From contig QHOZ01000020.1 of NCBI GenBank assembly GCA_003219495.1, positions 1 through 23,183 of the forward strand: a stretch of 23,183 nucleotides of DNA, in the 5' to 3' direction. The stretch is from Verrucomicrobiota bacterium. Lineage in GTDB: Bacteria > Verrucomicrobiota > Verrucomicrobiae > Chthoniobacterales > UBA10450. The notes beneath the pieces are model-generated. The model was not told the DNA's origin. It was given only the letters and a program-made list of their open reading frames with translations, and made no database searches. The position numbers and the translations under genes were made by a program. Of the stretch, positions 1 through 6,609 are shown piece by piece; within the stretch, counting starts at the first letter, position 1; each line of letters opens with the position of its first letter.

Positions 1-50
1 AATATAACGGCATCCGCCTGCCTGGGCAGGTTCGATTAAAGGGAACTCCT

Positions 51-977
51 ATGAAGCTCAAAGCCATCTTGTTCGGGCTCGGACTGGTTCTTTTGCTCAA
101 CGCTCACCGCGCGCGAGCTCAAGAGGCGGTCAGCGACAGCGTCGTCGTCACCGGCGAAAACGACATTCGCAGCGCCTATGGCGCGCCGGGCACCTTTTCT
201 CGTACTCGCTTTTCTCCGACGACAACCGCCTACGTCCTTCCGCCTTTCCAATTTTTGCTGGCCACGATCTATGAAGGTGACGCGTTCCAACACGGCCCGC
301 CGGATCATATCTTCACTCAGGAATTGGAAATGGGTTTGCCGCATCGCTTCGGCGTCGCCGCCGAAACCGCGCTGGAGCGTTTCAATGGCGGTGGCGGTTT
401 TGAAACCGTCAGCCTGGAAGGTCGCTACGCCTTGGCGGACTGGAACAAGATTCCGCTCAATCCCACTCTCTTCGTGGAATATAAGTTTGGCATCGGCCCG
501 ATTCGTCATGAAGAAGGCCCGCCGCCGGGCGGAGAAGAAGAGGCCGGCCCTCCACAACATCCGGACGCCTACGAGATCCGGTTGCTTCTGGCGCAGGAAT
601 TTTGTCAGCGCTGGGAATGGGCAATGAACGGTTTCTTTGAAAAGGAAAATACCGGCGACCGCGGACGCGAGATCGGATTCGCGCAGAGCATCGTGACTCC
701 AATTTTGCTTCCCAACGAGCAACTGAAGGTTGGTGTTGAAATGGAATACAAAAATTTCACCGTCAAGGATACGCGCGGAGATGCCGATAACATTTTCGTG
801 ATCGGCCCAACCGCCGCTTATCGCACAAGCACGAATACGCGATTCGAAGTATCAACGCTTTTCGGCTGCACGGATGATTCGCCGCACGTGCAAGTCTTTG
901 GCGTGTTCTCATGGTTGCTCGGACCGCCCGGACCGGGCGAACAAGGCGAAGCACCAGTCTCGACTCGCAATCGTTAA
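51..977 (+). CDS. Secreted outer-membrane beta-barrel-like protein, hypothetical
   Basis: I do not recognise a named family. Residues 1-23 form a signal peptide (KLK basic start, Leu-rich core, ARA cleavage site before Gln24). The mature part alternates aromatic/hydrophobic and polar residues with Gly turns, as in a transmembrane beta-barrel, and has an acidic Pro/Gly-rich loop near residues 152-170 (EEGPPPGGEEEAGPP), probably surface exposed. The ATG at 51 is preceded by AAAGGGAA at 38-45. The next gene follows after a short gap and is also a secreted barrel, so the two are probably co-transcribed and end at the 1772-1842 terminator. A role in the outer membrane is inferred from the signal peptide and strand pattern; substrate and function are unknown. 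Confidence 0.7.
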   Translation: MKLKAILFGLGLVLLLNAHRARAQEAVSDSVVVTGENDIRSAYGAPGTFSRTRFSPTTTAYVLPPFQFLLATIYEGDAFQHGPPDHIFTQELEMGLPHRFGVAAETALERFNGGGGFETVSLEGRYALADWNKIPLNPTLFVEYKFGIGPIRHEEGPPPGGEEEAGPPQHPDAYEIRLLLAQEFCQRWEWAMNGFFEKENTGDRGREIGFAQSIVTPILLPNEQLKVGVEMEYKNFTVKDTRGDADNIFVIGPTAAYRTSTNTRFEVSTLFGCTDDSPHVQVFGVFSWLLGPPGPGEQGEAPVSTRNR

Positions 978-995
978 CCTATGAGGTGTGAATCT

Positions 996-1763
996 ATGAA
1001 CCGTTTGATAGTTACAACCGCTTTCGTGTCGATCTTGGCTACCGCTGCCTTCGCCGGCGATTACACCGGCAAGGAAATGAAGCAGACCGCCGCTCCGCCT
1101 TGTCCGGAATGGTACCGTGATAACGAGTGGAACGTGAGTCTTTGGGGAACGTACCTCTTCACGAACACCGATTACGCGCGCAATCTCGATCTCGTCGACG
1201 TTGTTCAAAGCACCGTCGAAGGCGCTGGCGTCCTCGGCGAATACGATCGCTACGTCGGCGACGATCACGCTTTCGGCGGCGGCGGTGACATCAAATATTT
1301 CTTTTACCGTTATTTCGGTGTCGGCGTGGAAGGATTTGTCGTGAACGCCCGCAAAGGCGGCTTCGACATTTTCGAAGATCCGCGCGTCCCGGTTTTTGAC
1401 GCTGAACGAATGACGCATCACCGAGCGATCGGCTCGGTTCTCGGGACGTTCACGCTCCGTTATCCGGTTCCGTGCACGCGTTTCGCCCCGTATGCCTGGG
1501 CTGGCATCGGCGCGATCTTCGGCGGCGGGGAAAGAGACAGCGTTCACGCAGAATCGCTCGTTTTCCCGCCCGACGCTCTTGTCTCCGATGTTCACACCGT
1601 TCACTACGGGAGCTACACCACCGCGGTCGGCCAGTTCGGCGCCGGCTTGGAAACGCGCATCACCCCGAATATCGGTTGGATGACCGACCTCAGCTTCAGC
1701 GTAATTGACGGTCCGCGAAACAATTTCGGAATGGTCCGAACCGGAATCAATTTCGCGTTTTAG
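996..1763 (+). CDS. Outer-membrane beta-barrel protein, porin/OmpA-like barrel fold
   Basis: A 255-residue protein. Residues 1-20 are a signal peptide ending in AFA before Gly-Asp. The mature chain is rich in Gly and aromatic residues with amphipathic strands (YFFYRYFGVGVEGF, YAWAGIGAIFGGG) and ends in Phe (GINFAF), the classical C-terminal signal for BAM-dependent outer-membrane insertion. An in-frame ATG at 981 exists, but GAGGTG at 983-988 is a good ribosome site for the ATG at 996, and that start places the signal peptide at the very N-terminus, so 996 is preferred. It is probably an eight-stranded barrel similar to OmpW/OprF-type surface proteins; exact function is unknown. One copy of the iterated 10-mer lies inside its signal-peptide coding region (1027-1036). 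Confidence 0.75.
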   Translation: MNRLIVTTAFVSILATAAFAGDYTGKEMKQTAAPPCPEWYRDNEWNVSLWGTYLFTNTDYARNLDLVDVVQSTVEGAGVLGEYDRYVGDDHAFGGGGDIKYFFYRYFGVGVEGFVVNARKGGFDIFEDPRVPVFDAERMTHHRAIGSVLGTFTLRYPVPCTRFAPYAWAGIGAIFGGGERDSVHAESLVFPPDALVSDVHTVHYGSYTTAVGQFGAGLETRITPNIGWMTDLSFSVIDGPRNNFGMVRTGINFAF

Positions 1764-1771
1764 TTTTAGTT

Positions 1772-1842
1772 AGGGCGGGCGCTCCGTAGCGCGGTGAACG
1801 GTTTCACGATTTCCCGAAACCGCGCGTCGGGGCGCCCTTTTT
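1772..1842 (+). terminator. Rho-independent terminator with nested hairpins
   Basis: AGGGCG at 1772-1777 pairs with CGCCCT at 1833-1838, enclosing a second stem (CGGTTTC with GAAACCG, extended by CGCG on both sides). A run of five T (1838-1842) follows. It closes the two-barrel operon and separates it from the selenocysteine locus promoter. Confidence 0.75.
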
Positions 1843-1863
1843 CTTCGGCCGCTTTTACCATCC

Positions 1864-1892
1864 TTGACCGGCGCAGTCTAGCTTCGTACCAT
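1864..1892 (+). promoter_or_regulatory. Sigma70-type promoter of the selenocysteine locus
   Basis: TTGACC at 1864-1869 and TACCAT at 1887-1892 are separated by 17 bp and stand 22 bp before the selW start. A T8 tract (1892-1899) and the ribosome site AAAGGAG (1902-1908) follow. This is the only good promoter seen between the terminator and selW, so it may drive selW, tRNA-Sec and the downstream sel-add genes. Confidence 0.5.
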
Positions 1893-1914
1893 TTTTTTTG
1901 GAAAGGAGCGCCGC

Positions 1915-2151
1915 ATGAAGACTGAAGTCTCGATTGAATATTGCGTGGTCTGAAATTACACGCCCAAGGCCGTCAGTTTGGCGACCCAAATCCTTGAACT
2001 CGGTGAACGGATTAAATCCCTCACGCTCATTCCTTCTAGCGGCGGCGCGTTTGAAATTCGCGCTAACGGCAAGCTGCTCCATTCCAAGCTGGATTCCGGC
2101 GATTGGCCCGACTTCGATCAGCTCGTCAGTCAGATCAAGAAGCTCAAGTAA
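1915..2151 (+). CDS. selW: SelW/Rdx-family selenoprotein with in-frame UGA selenocysteine
   Basis: Reading from ATG 1915 through the UGA at 1951-1953 gives a 78-residue protein ending at TAA 2149-2151. Its start reads MKTEVSIEYCVVU followed by NYTPKAVSLA. The Cys10-x-x-Sec13 motif after a first beta strand, followed by a helix and then SLTLIPSSGGAFEIRANGKLLHSK, matches the SelW/SelT/SelH (Rdx) thioredoxin-like family, whose bacterial members are about 70-95 residues and carry CxxC or CxxU. A thiol/selenol redox role is known for the family; the partner here is unknown. The start is supported by AAAGGAG six bases upstream. A normal gene caller would truncate it at codon 13. The neighbouring tRNA-Sec, selD, selA and selB make recoding of the UGA highly likely. 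Confidence 0.88.
1961..1983 (+). promoter_or_regulatory. Candidate bacterial SECIS hairpin of selW
   Basis: Starting 8 nt after the UGA, CGCC (1961-1964) pairs with GGCG (1980-1983). After one C/T mismatch, AA (1966-1967) pairs with TT (1977-1978), leaving an apical loop GGCCGTCAG with exposed guanines. Position and loop are what SelB needs for UGA recoding in bacteria, where the element lies inside the coding region. The stem is short and was folded by eye. Confidence 0.45.
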
Positions 2152-2169
2152 TCTTTCCGTTTTTCGAAT

Positions 2170-2193
2170 GGCCAGTCCGGCTCGGACTCAGCC
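2170..2193 (+). other. Hairpin between selW and tRNA-Sec
   Basis: AGTCCG (2174-2179) and CGGACT (2183-2188) form a 6-bp stem with a 3-nt loop, extended by GGC/GCC at the outside. No T-run follows, so it is not a typical terminator. It sits just before the tRNA 5' end and could be a processing or partial attenuation element. Confidence 0.4.
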
Positions 2194-2204
2194 TTCCGCT
2201 TTCC

Positions 2205-2299
2205 GGAGAGTGAAGGGTGCCTGGTGGCCCTCGCGGTCTTCAAAACCGTTGTCGCGCTCGCAAGAGCCGGGGCAGGTTCGATTCCTGCCCTCTCCGCCA
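2205..2299 (+). tRNA. selC: tRNA-Sec (anticodon UCA)
   Basis: A 95-nt tRNA with encoded CCA (2297-2299). The anticodon loop CTTCAAA holds TCA at 2240-2242, which reads UGA, on a stem GCGGT/ACCGT. The D arm is AGGGT-GCCTGGTG-GCCCT. A long variable arm carries GCTC-GCAA-GAGC (2256-2267). The T arm is GCAGG-TTCGATT-CCTGC. The acceptor begins GGAGAGTG and its 3' strand is CCTCTCC plus discriminator G. Long variable arm, UCA anticodon and long acceptor identify tRNA-Sec rather than tRNA-Ser or a suppressor. Oddity: the 3' acceptor strand is one nucleotide short of the canonical 8+5 bacterial architecture, so U7 is unpaired. It is charged with serine by SerRS, then converted by SelA using selenophosphate from SelD. 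Confidence 0.93.
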
Positions 2300-2335
2300 A
2301 AAATCTTCCTCTTCTTCTCAATCTTACTCTTCTCG

Positions 2336-2346
2336 AAAGGAGGTGA
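2336..2346 (+). promoter_or_regulatory. Strong ribosome binding site deciding the selD TTG start
   Basis: AAAGGAGGTGA is a near-perfect anti-Shine-Dalgarno match, with GGAGG nine bases before TTG 2353. The leader between the tRNA (ending at 2299) and this site is pyrimidine rich and shows no other gene. An in-frame stop at 2344-2346 rules out any earlier start in this frame. Confidence 0.8.
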
Positions 2347-2352
2347 AGCAAG

Positions 2353-3358
2353 TTGTCGCGCGAACAGATCCGTACACTAACGTCGCTTTCCACCTGCGCC
2401 GGTTGAGCAGCCAAGTTGAGCCAAGAGGCCCTGTTGCAAGTTTTGCGGCAGCTACCAACCCATCGCAATCGCAACGTTCTCGTGAACTCGAGCACGTTCG
2501 ATGACGCCGGCATTTACAAACTGGACTTGTCACGCCGTAGCAATGCGAAGGCGGATCGACATCGTGCACTTGTGCAGACCGTGGATTTCTTCACTCCGAT
2601 TGTAGACGACCCGTTCGCATATGGCCAAATCGCCGCCGCGAATGCGCTCTCCGATGTTTTCGCGATCGTTCGCGGCGAAACGAGCTTTTCCGGAAAAGCT
2701 CGTTTCGCCGCGAACGATCGCGAAAATTTTGACCGGCGGTTTGGAAAAAGCCGCGGAAGTGGGCTGCGCGATCCTCGGCGGACACTCCATCCGAAATCCC
2801 GAGCCCATCTACGGTCTCGCCGTCACCGGTATTGTCGATCTTCGAAACATTCTTACCAACGCCACCGCTCGCATTGGTGATCTCCTCGTCCTCACAAAAC
2901 CGCTTGGCACCGGCATCGCGACCACCGCGATCAAACGAGGCCTCGCATCACGCGGCCTCGAAAAGAAAGTGATCGCGCTCATGTCGCAAACGAATTCCGT
3001 CGGCGCAGAGCTCGCCGAGAAAAAACTCGTGCGCGCTGCGACCGACATCACCGGTTTCGGATTTCTCGGCCACCTCGCGAATTTGTGCAGAGCCAGCAAA
3101 GTCAGCGCGGAAATTTTCGCGGATCGTGTTCCCGTCATCAGCGCGGAAATCTTTAGATTGATCGCATGTGACTGCGTTCCCGGCGGCACGAGAGACAATT
3201 CAAAAGCAGCTGCGAAATTTGGCGGTCTTCTTCTTTCGGTTCGGAAATCTCAGCTGCCGCAAGTTCTTCGCGTTTTAAAGAAACACCGCACGCCTTGTGC
3301 TGCGGTGGTTGGTCGGATCACGCCCCCCAAAGCGAACCTGATATGCACGACAAAGTAA
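2353..3358 (+). CDS. selD: Selenide, water dikinase (selenophosphate synthetase), Sec-containing, frame broken
   Basis: SelD makes selenophosphate from selenide and ATP for Sec-tRNA synthesis. From TTG 2353 the frame reads to TCAG-U-AAKLSQ, with UGA 2404-2406 at the position of the catalytic Cys17 of E. coli SelD (GAGCGCK). SelD proteins with Sec at this site are known, so this gene is probably a selenoprotein using the machinery it feeds. [10 protein letters not shown] and [29 protein letters not shown] follow as in the family. The frame is then lost inside a 70-bp palindrome (2657-2726), where homologues have the M-G-G-x-P segment, and resumes in the next frame with [40 protein letters not shown] and VPGGTRDN. 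A second, in-frame loss removes the conserved D-P-Q-T-S part before GGLLLSV (near 3206). It overlaps selA by 16 nt. The family call is sure; integrity is doubtful. Confidence 0.9.
2657..2726. repeat. Perfect 70-bp palindrome inside selD
   Basis: The 35 bases 2657-2691 are the exact reverse complement of 2692-2726, with no spacer (centre CCGG). The right arm encodes a normal SelD segment ([14 protein letters not shown]). The left arm, except for its first bases TTTTCGCGAT, does not fit SelD. A native 10-bp inverted repeat (TTTTCGCGAT and ATCGCGAAAA) could have seeded a template switch that copied the right arm backwards. Consequence: loss of about 13 codons of expected sequence and a frameshift. 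Confidence 0.97.
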
Positions 3359-4681
3359 AATCACGTTCGCGCCGCGCGATTCCCGCCGTAAACGCGGTTC
3401 TCGAATCGCTCGGGCACATCGACCTGCCCCGCCCCCTCGTTGTCGATCTTGTCCGCTGCGAGCTCGCGCAGATTCGAAAACGGCGCGAGGTCCCGGACGC
3501 GAACGCAATTGTCGATCTTATCCGCGCCGCGATTGACGATCTGCGCGCCAGCCGCGTCCAAGCGGTAATCAACGGGACCGGCGTTGTCGTTCACACGAAC
3601 CTCGGACGGTCTCCGTTGGCCCAAGGCGCCGGCGAAATACTCCGCAGCATCGCTTCCACTTATAATAATATAGAGCTCGATCTGGAAGCGGGCGGTCGCG
3701 GGCAGCGTGGCGCGTATCTCGAGCGCGCGCTCGCCGTTTTGTGTCAGGCCGAAGCCGCAACGCTCGTCAACAATTGCGCGGCCGCGTTGGTGTTGGTCGT
3801 TCGTCATTTCACGCAAACCAAAAGCGAGGTCGTGATCTCACGCGGCGAGCTCGTTCAAATTGGCGGCGGTTTTAGAATTAGCGAAATCCTGGAAGCGAGC
3901 GGCGCGAAATTGCGCGAAGTCGGCGCAACGAACAAGACCACGCTCGCCGATTATGCGCGCGCGCTTGGAAAGCAGACCGCGCTGGTTCTAAAAGTGCACC
4001 GAAGCAATTTCTTCATGAGCGGTTTCGTCGAATCGCCTGGCGCCGCGGATATCGCTGCGCTCGCGCGCAAAAAACGAATTCCGTTTGTAGAAGATCTTGG
4101 CAGCGGGGCAATGATCGGCACGGAGCAGTTCGGTTCTCATCACGAGCCGACCGTGATTGAATCGCTCAACGCCGGAGCCGATCTCGTTTGCTTCAGCGGC
4201 GACAAATTATTCGGCGGGCCGCAGGCTGGAATCATTGTCGGCAGAAAGAAGATCATCGACGCACTCAAACGCGAGCCGCTCTTTCGCGCGCTGCGCGGCG
4301 ATAAACTGACGTTCGCCGCCATGCAAACGACTGTCGATCTTCATCTCAATCAGGTGACCAGCGAAATCCCGGCGCTTGCGCTCCTTCAGATTCCAAAGGA
4401 CGAGCTGCGCGCCCGCGCCGTCGCGATCGTCACTCGGCTGCAAGGTCTGCCGCTGCAAATGCGGCGGAACACTCCCTAAATCGATCATTCCTTCCATCAC
4501 GCTGGATATTCTGCCGGAAAATTGCGCGGTCGAGAAATTCGGGCAGATGCTTCGCCGCGGAAATCCGCCCATCATCAGCTACATCGGTGATAAACGATTG
4601 AAGCTCGATCTGCGAACCATTTTCTCGCACCAGGACGATCTTGTGGTGGACGCGATTCGCACAGCGGCGACAACGCGATGA
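3343..4681 (+). CDS. selA: L-seryl-tRNA(Sec) selenium transferase, frameshifted near the C-terminus
   Basis: SelA is a PLP enzyme converting Ser-tRNA-Sec to Sec-tRNA-Sec with selenophosphate. ATG 3343 overlaps the selD stop; a TTG at 3295 in frame is possible but reads through selD. Seen in order: INGTGVVVHTNLGRSPL, ELDLEAGGRGQRG, LVNNCAAAL, VISRGELVQIGGGFRI, VGATNKT, EDLGSG, and the PLP lysine in CFSGDKLFGGPQAGI (about residue 288). The first frame stops at 4479 after GLPLQMRRNTP. The true C-terminus continues in the next frame as CGGTLPKSIIPSITLDIL to IGDKRLKLDLRTIF, ending at TGA 4679-4681. Compared with E. coli SelA (463 residues), some 15-20 residues are missing at the junction, which lies in the near-palindrome 4450-4467. 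The selB start ATG overlaps the stop (ATGA). Confidence 0.92.
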
Positions 4682-6609
4682 CGAATTTCATTCTGGCAAC
4701 GGCGGGCCACGTCGATCATGGCAAGAGCTCGCTCGTTAAAGCTCTGACCGGTACCGATCCCGACCGCTTGCCGGAAGAAAAAGCGCGCGGCATCACGATT
4801 GATCTCGGATTTGCCGAGCTAACTCTGAGCGGCCCGAACGGCGAAACTTTTCACGCGGGAATCGTCGACGTTCCCGGTCATGAAGATTTCGTTCGCAACA
4901 TGATCGCTGGCGTCGGCTCGATCGATCTTGCGCTGCTCGTGGTCGCGGCTGACGACGGTTGGATGCCGCAAACCGAAGAGCATGTTCAAATCCTCGAATA
5001 CCTCGGCGTCCAACGGATCGTAGTCGCGCTGACGAAAAGCGATCTCGGCAAGATCGACAATGTCGTTGAGCAGATTCGCGAACAGTTGAATCGAACACCG
5101 TTCGCCAATTCGAAAATCGTTCCGACTTCCGTGCGCACCGCAAATGGGATCGAACAATTGAAGTCTACGCTCGCGTTGGGGTTCGCGTCACTTTCCGCGC
5201 CGCCGGATTTCGGCAAGGCGCGACTCTTTGTCGATCGCGTTTTCAGTTTGCACGGAATCGGCACTGTCGTTACCGGCACGCTGACCGGCGGGGAACTGCG
5301 CCGCGGCGAAGCAGTATTTGTTCAGTCGCGAAACATTTCTGCGCGGATGCGCTCCCTTCAAAGCCACAACCGCGATCTCGAAACAGCGCACTCTGGAATG
5401 CGAACGGCGATTAACCTCGCGGATGTGGCAATCGGAACTGACGGAATTCAGCGAGGCGATGTCATCACGACGCGGGAATTTCAACTCAGCTCGACGCTGG
5501 ATGTTTCTCTCAGCCGCTCACAACGATCTCCGAACGCTGCGCCTATCAAATCAGGGACGTCCGCCTATGTGCATCACGGCACAACTCGCGTGCTGGCAAA
5601 AATTATCCTGGCCGACACGAGTTCACTGGCGCCGGGGAAGACCGGGTTCGCGCAATTGCGTTTGCAGGCGCCCCTTCTCGCCTTCATCGGCGACCGACTG
5701 ATTCTGCGCGACGCGTCCGAGCGGCAAACGATTGCCGGCGGTATCGTTCTCGACATCGACGCGACCGAGCTTCCGTCGAGTCAAAAACGCGCGCTCCTCG
5801 CATCGCGCGCAGTCGCGCCGGATGATGTTGATCTTGCGGTGTGGACGGAGCTCGCATGCGGCGACATTCTCGACGTTTCGCATTTGCTCGAGCGATCGCG
5901 TTTCAGCACGGCGCAAATTGAAACCGTCTTAAAAAAACTGCAAAAACACGGCGACATTTTTCTGCACGAAAGCGTTGCGGCGAAAACACAAATTTGGCGC
6001 GAGTTGTCTGAGCGGGCCGCAAAATCGATCGATGCCGCACACAAGGCACATCCTGAAAGTCGCGGTCTGGAGTTGAACGACCTGCGTGCTGAATTCAAAT
6101 CGATCTCCCCAGCCGCTTTCGACGCGCTGATTGTCGACCTTTGCGCGAACGGTTTTGTGCGCACCGGATCGACAATCGCTCGCGGCACGCATCGCGCGGC
6201 TTTGCCTCCGGAGTTGCAAGGCGAGGCCGATAGAATTCGCGCCGACCTCGCGAAGAAACCGTTCGATCCGCCGAATCGCAAAGACCTCGCGCAAGATCGA
6301 CATCGTCAGCAAGCGCTGAAATTCTTGATCGAAACCGGCGAGATTGTTCAGATCGGCGAGGATATTGTGCTGGCGCGCGAGTCGGTCGAACAAATGAAAA
6401 CGGCGATTGCGGATTTCATTTCAGCGAACGGTCCCGCTACTGCGAGCCAACTCCGGGAAAAGCTCGGCACCTCGCGGCGCGTGATTATTCCAGTGCTCGA
6501 GTATTTCGATCGGACCGGCACGACACAGCGCGTTGGAGATCAACGCGTGCTCGCGCGAAAAGTTTCCGCCGCTAAATTAGACGATGCCGCAATCACGCCG
6601 CGAAACTGA
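4678..6609 (+). CDS. selB: Selenocysteine-specific elongation factor SelB
   Basis: SelB is the GTPase that binds Sec-tRNA-Sec and the SECIS hairpin and delivers selenocysteine to the ribosome at UGA. At 643 residues it is slightly longer than E. coli SelB (614) and shows no break. GTPase motifs: G1 GHVDHGKSS (residues 10-18), G2 region [13 protein letters not shown]3 [14 protein letters not shown]4 TKSD. EF-Tu-like beta-barrel domains follow ([31 protein letters not shown]). The C-terminal third has the winged-helix repeats used for SECIS recognition (for example [52 protein letters not shown]). The start ATG overlaps the selA stop, and the 3' end overlaps addB by 26 bp. Confidence 0.96.
   Translation: MTNFILATAGHVDHGKSSLVKALTGTDPDRLPEEKARGITIDLGFAELTLSGPNGETFHAGIVDVPGHEDFVRNMIAGVGSIDLALLVVAADDGWMPQTEEHVQILEYLGVQRIVVALTKSDLGKIDNVVEQIREQLNRTPFANSKIVPTSVRTANGIEQLKSTLALGFASLSAPPDFGKARLFVDRVFSLHGIGTVVTGTLTGGELRRGEAVFVQSRNISARMRSLQSHNRDLETAHSGMRTAINLADVAIGTDGIQRGDVITTREFQLSSTLDVSLSRSQRSPNAAPIKSGTSAYVHHGTTRVLAKIILADTSSLAPGKTGFAQLRLQAPLLAFIGDRLILRDASERQTIAGGIVLDIDATELPSSQKRALLASRAVAPDDVDLAVWTELACGDILDVSHLLERSRFSTAQIETVLKKLQKHGDIFLHESVAAKTQIWRELSERAAKSIDAAHKAHPESRGLELNDLRAEFKSISPAAFDALIVDLCANGFVRTGSTIARGTHRAALPPELQGEADRIRADLAKKPFDPPNRKDLAQDRHRQQALKFLIETGEIVQIGEDIVLARESVEQMKTAIADFISANGPATASQLREKLGTSRRVIIPVLEYFDRTGTTQRVGDQRVLARKVSAAKLDDAAITPRN

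Noticed and set aside
909..1604. Long open frame antisense to the second beta-barrel gene
   Set aside because: The plus-strand gene has a signal peptide, ribosome site and terminal Phe; the antisense frame has none and is a GC-rich shadow.
3661..3672. TATAAT-rich stretch in selA as an internal promoter
   Set aside because: It encodes the normal T-Y-N-N-I-E segment of SelA and has no -35 element at a proper distance.
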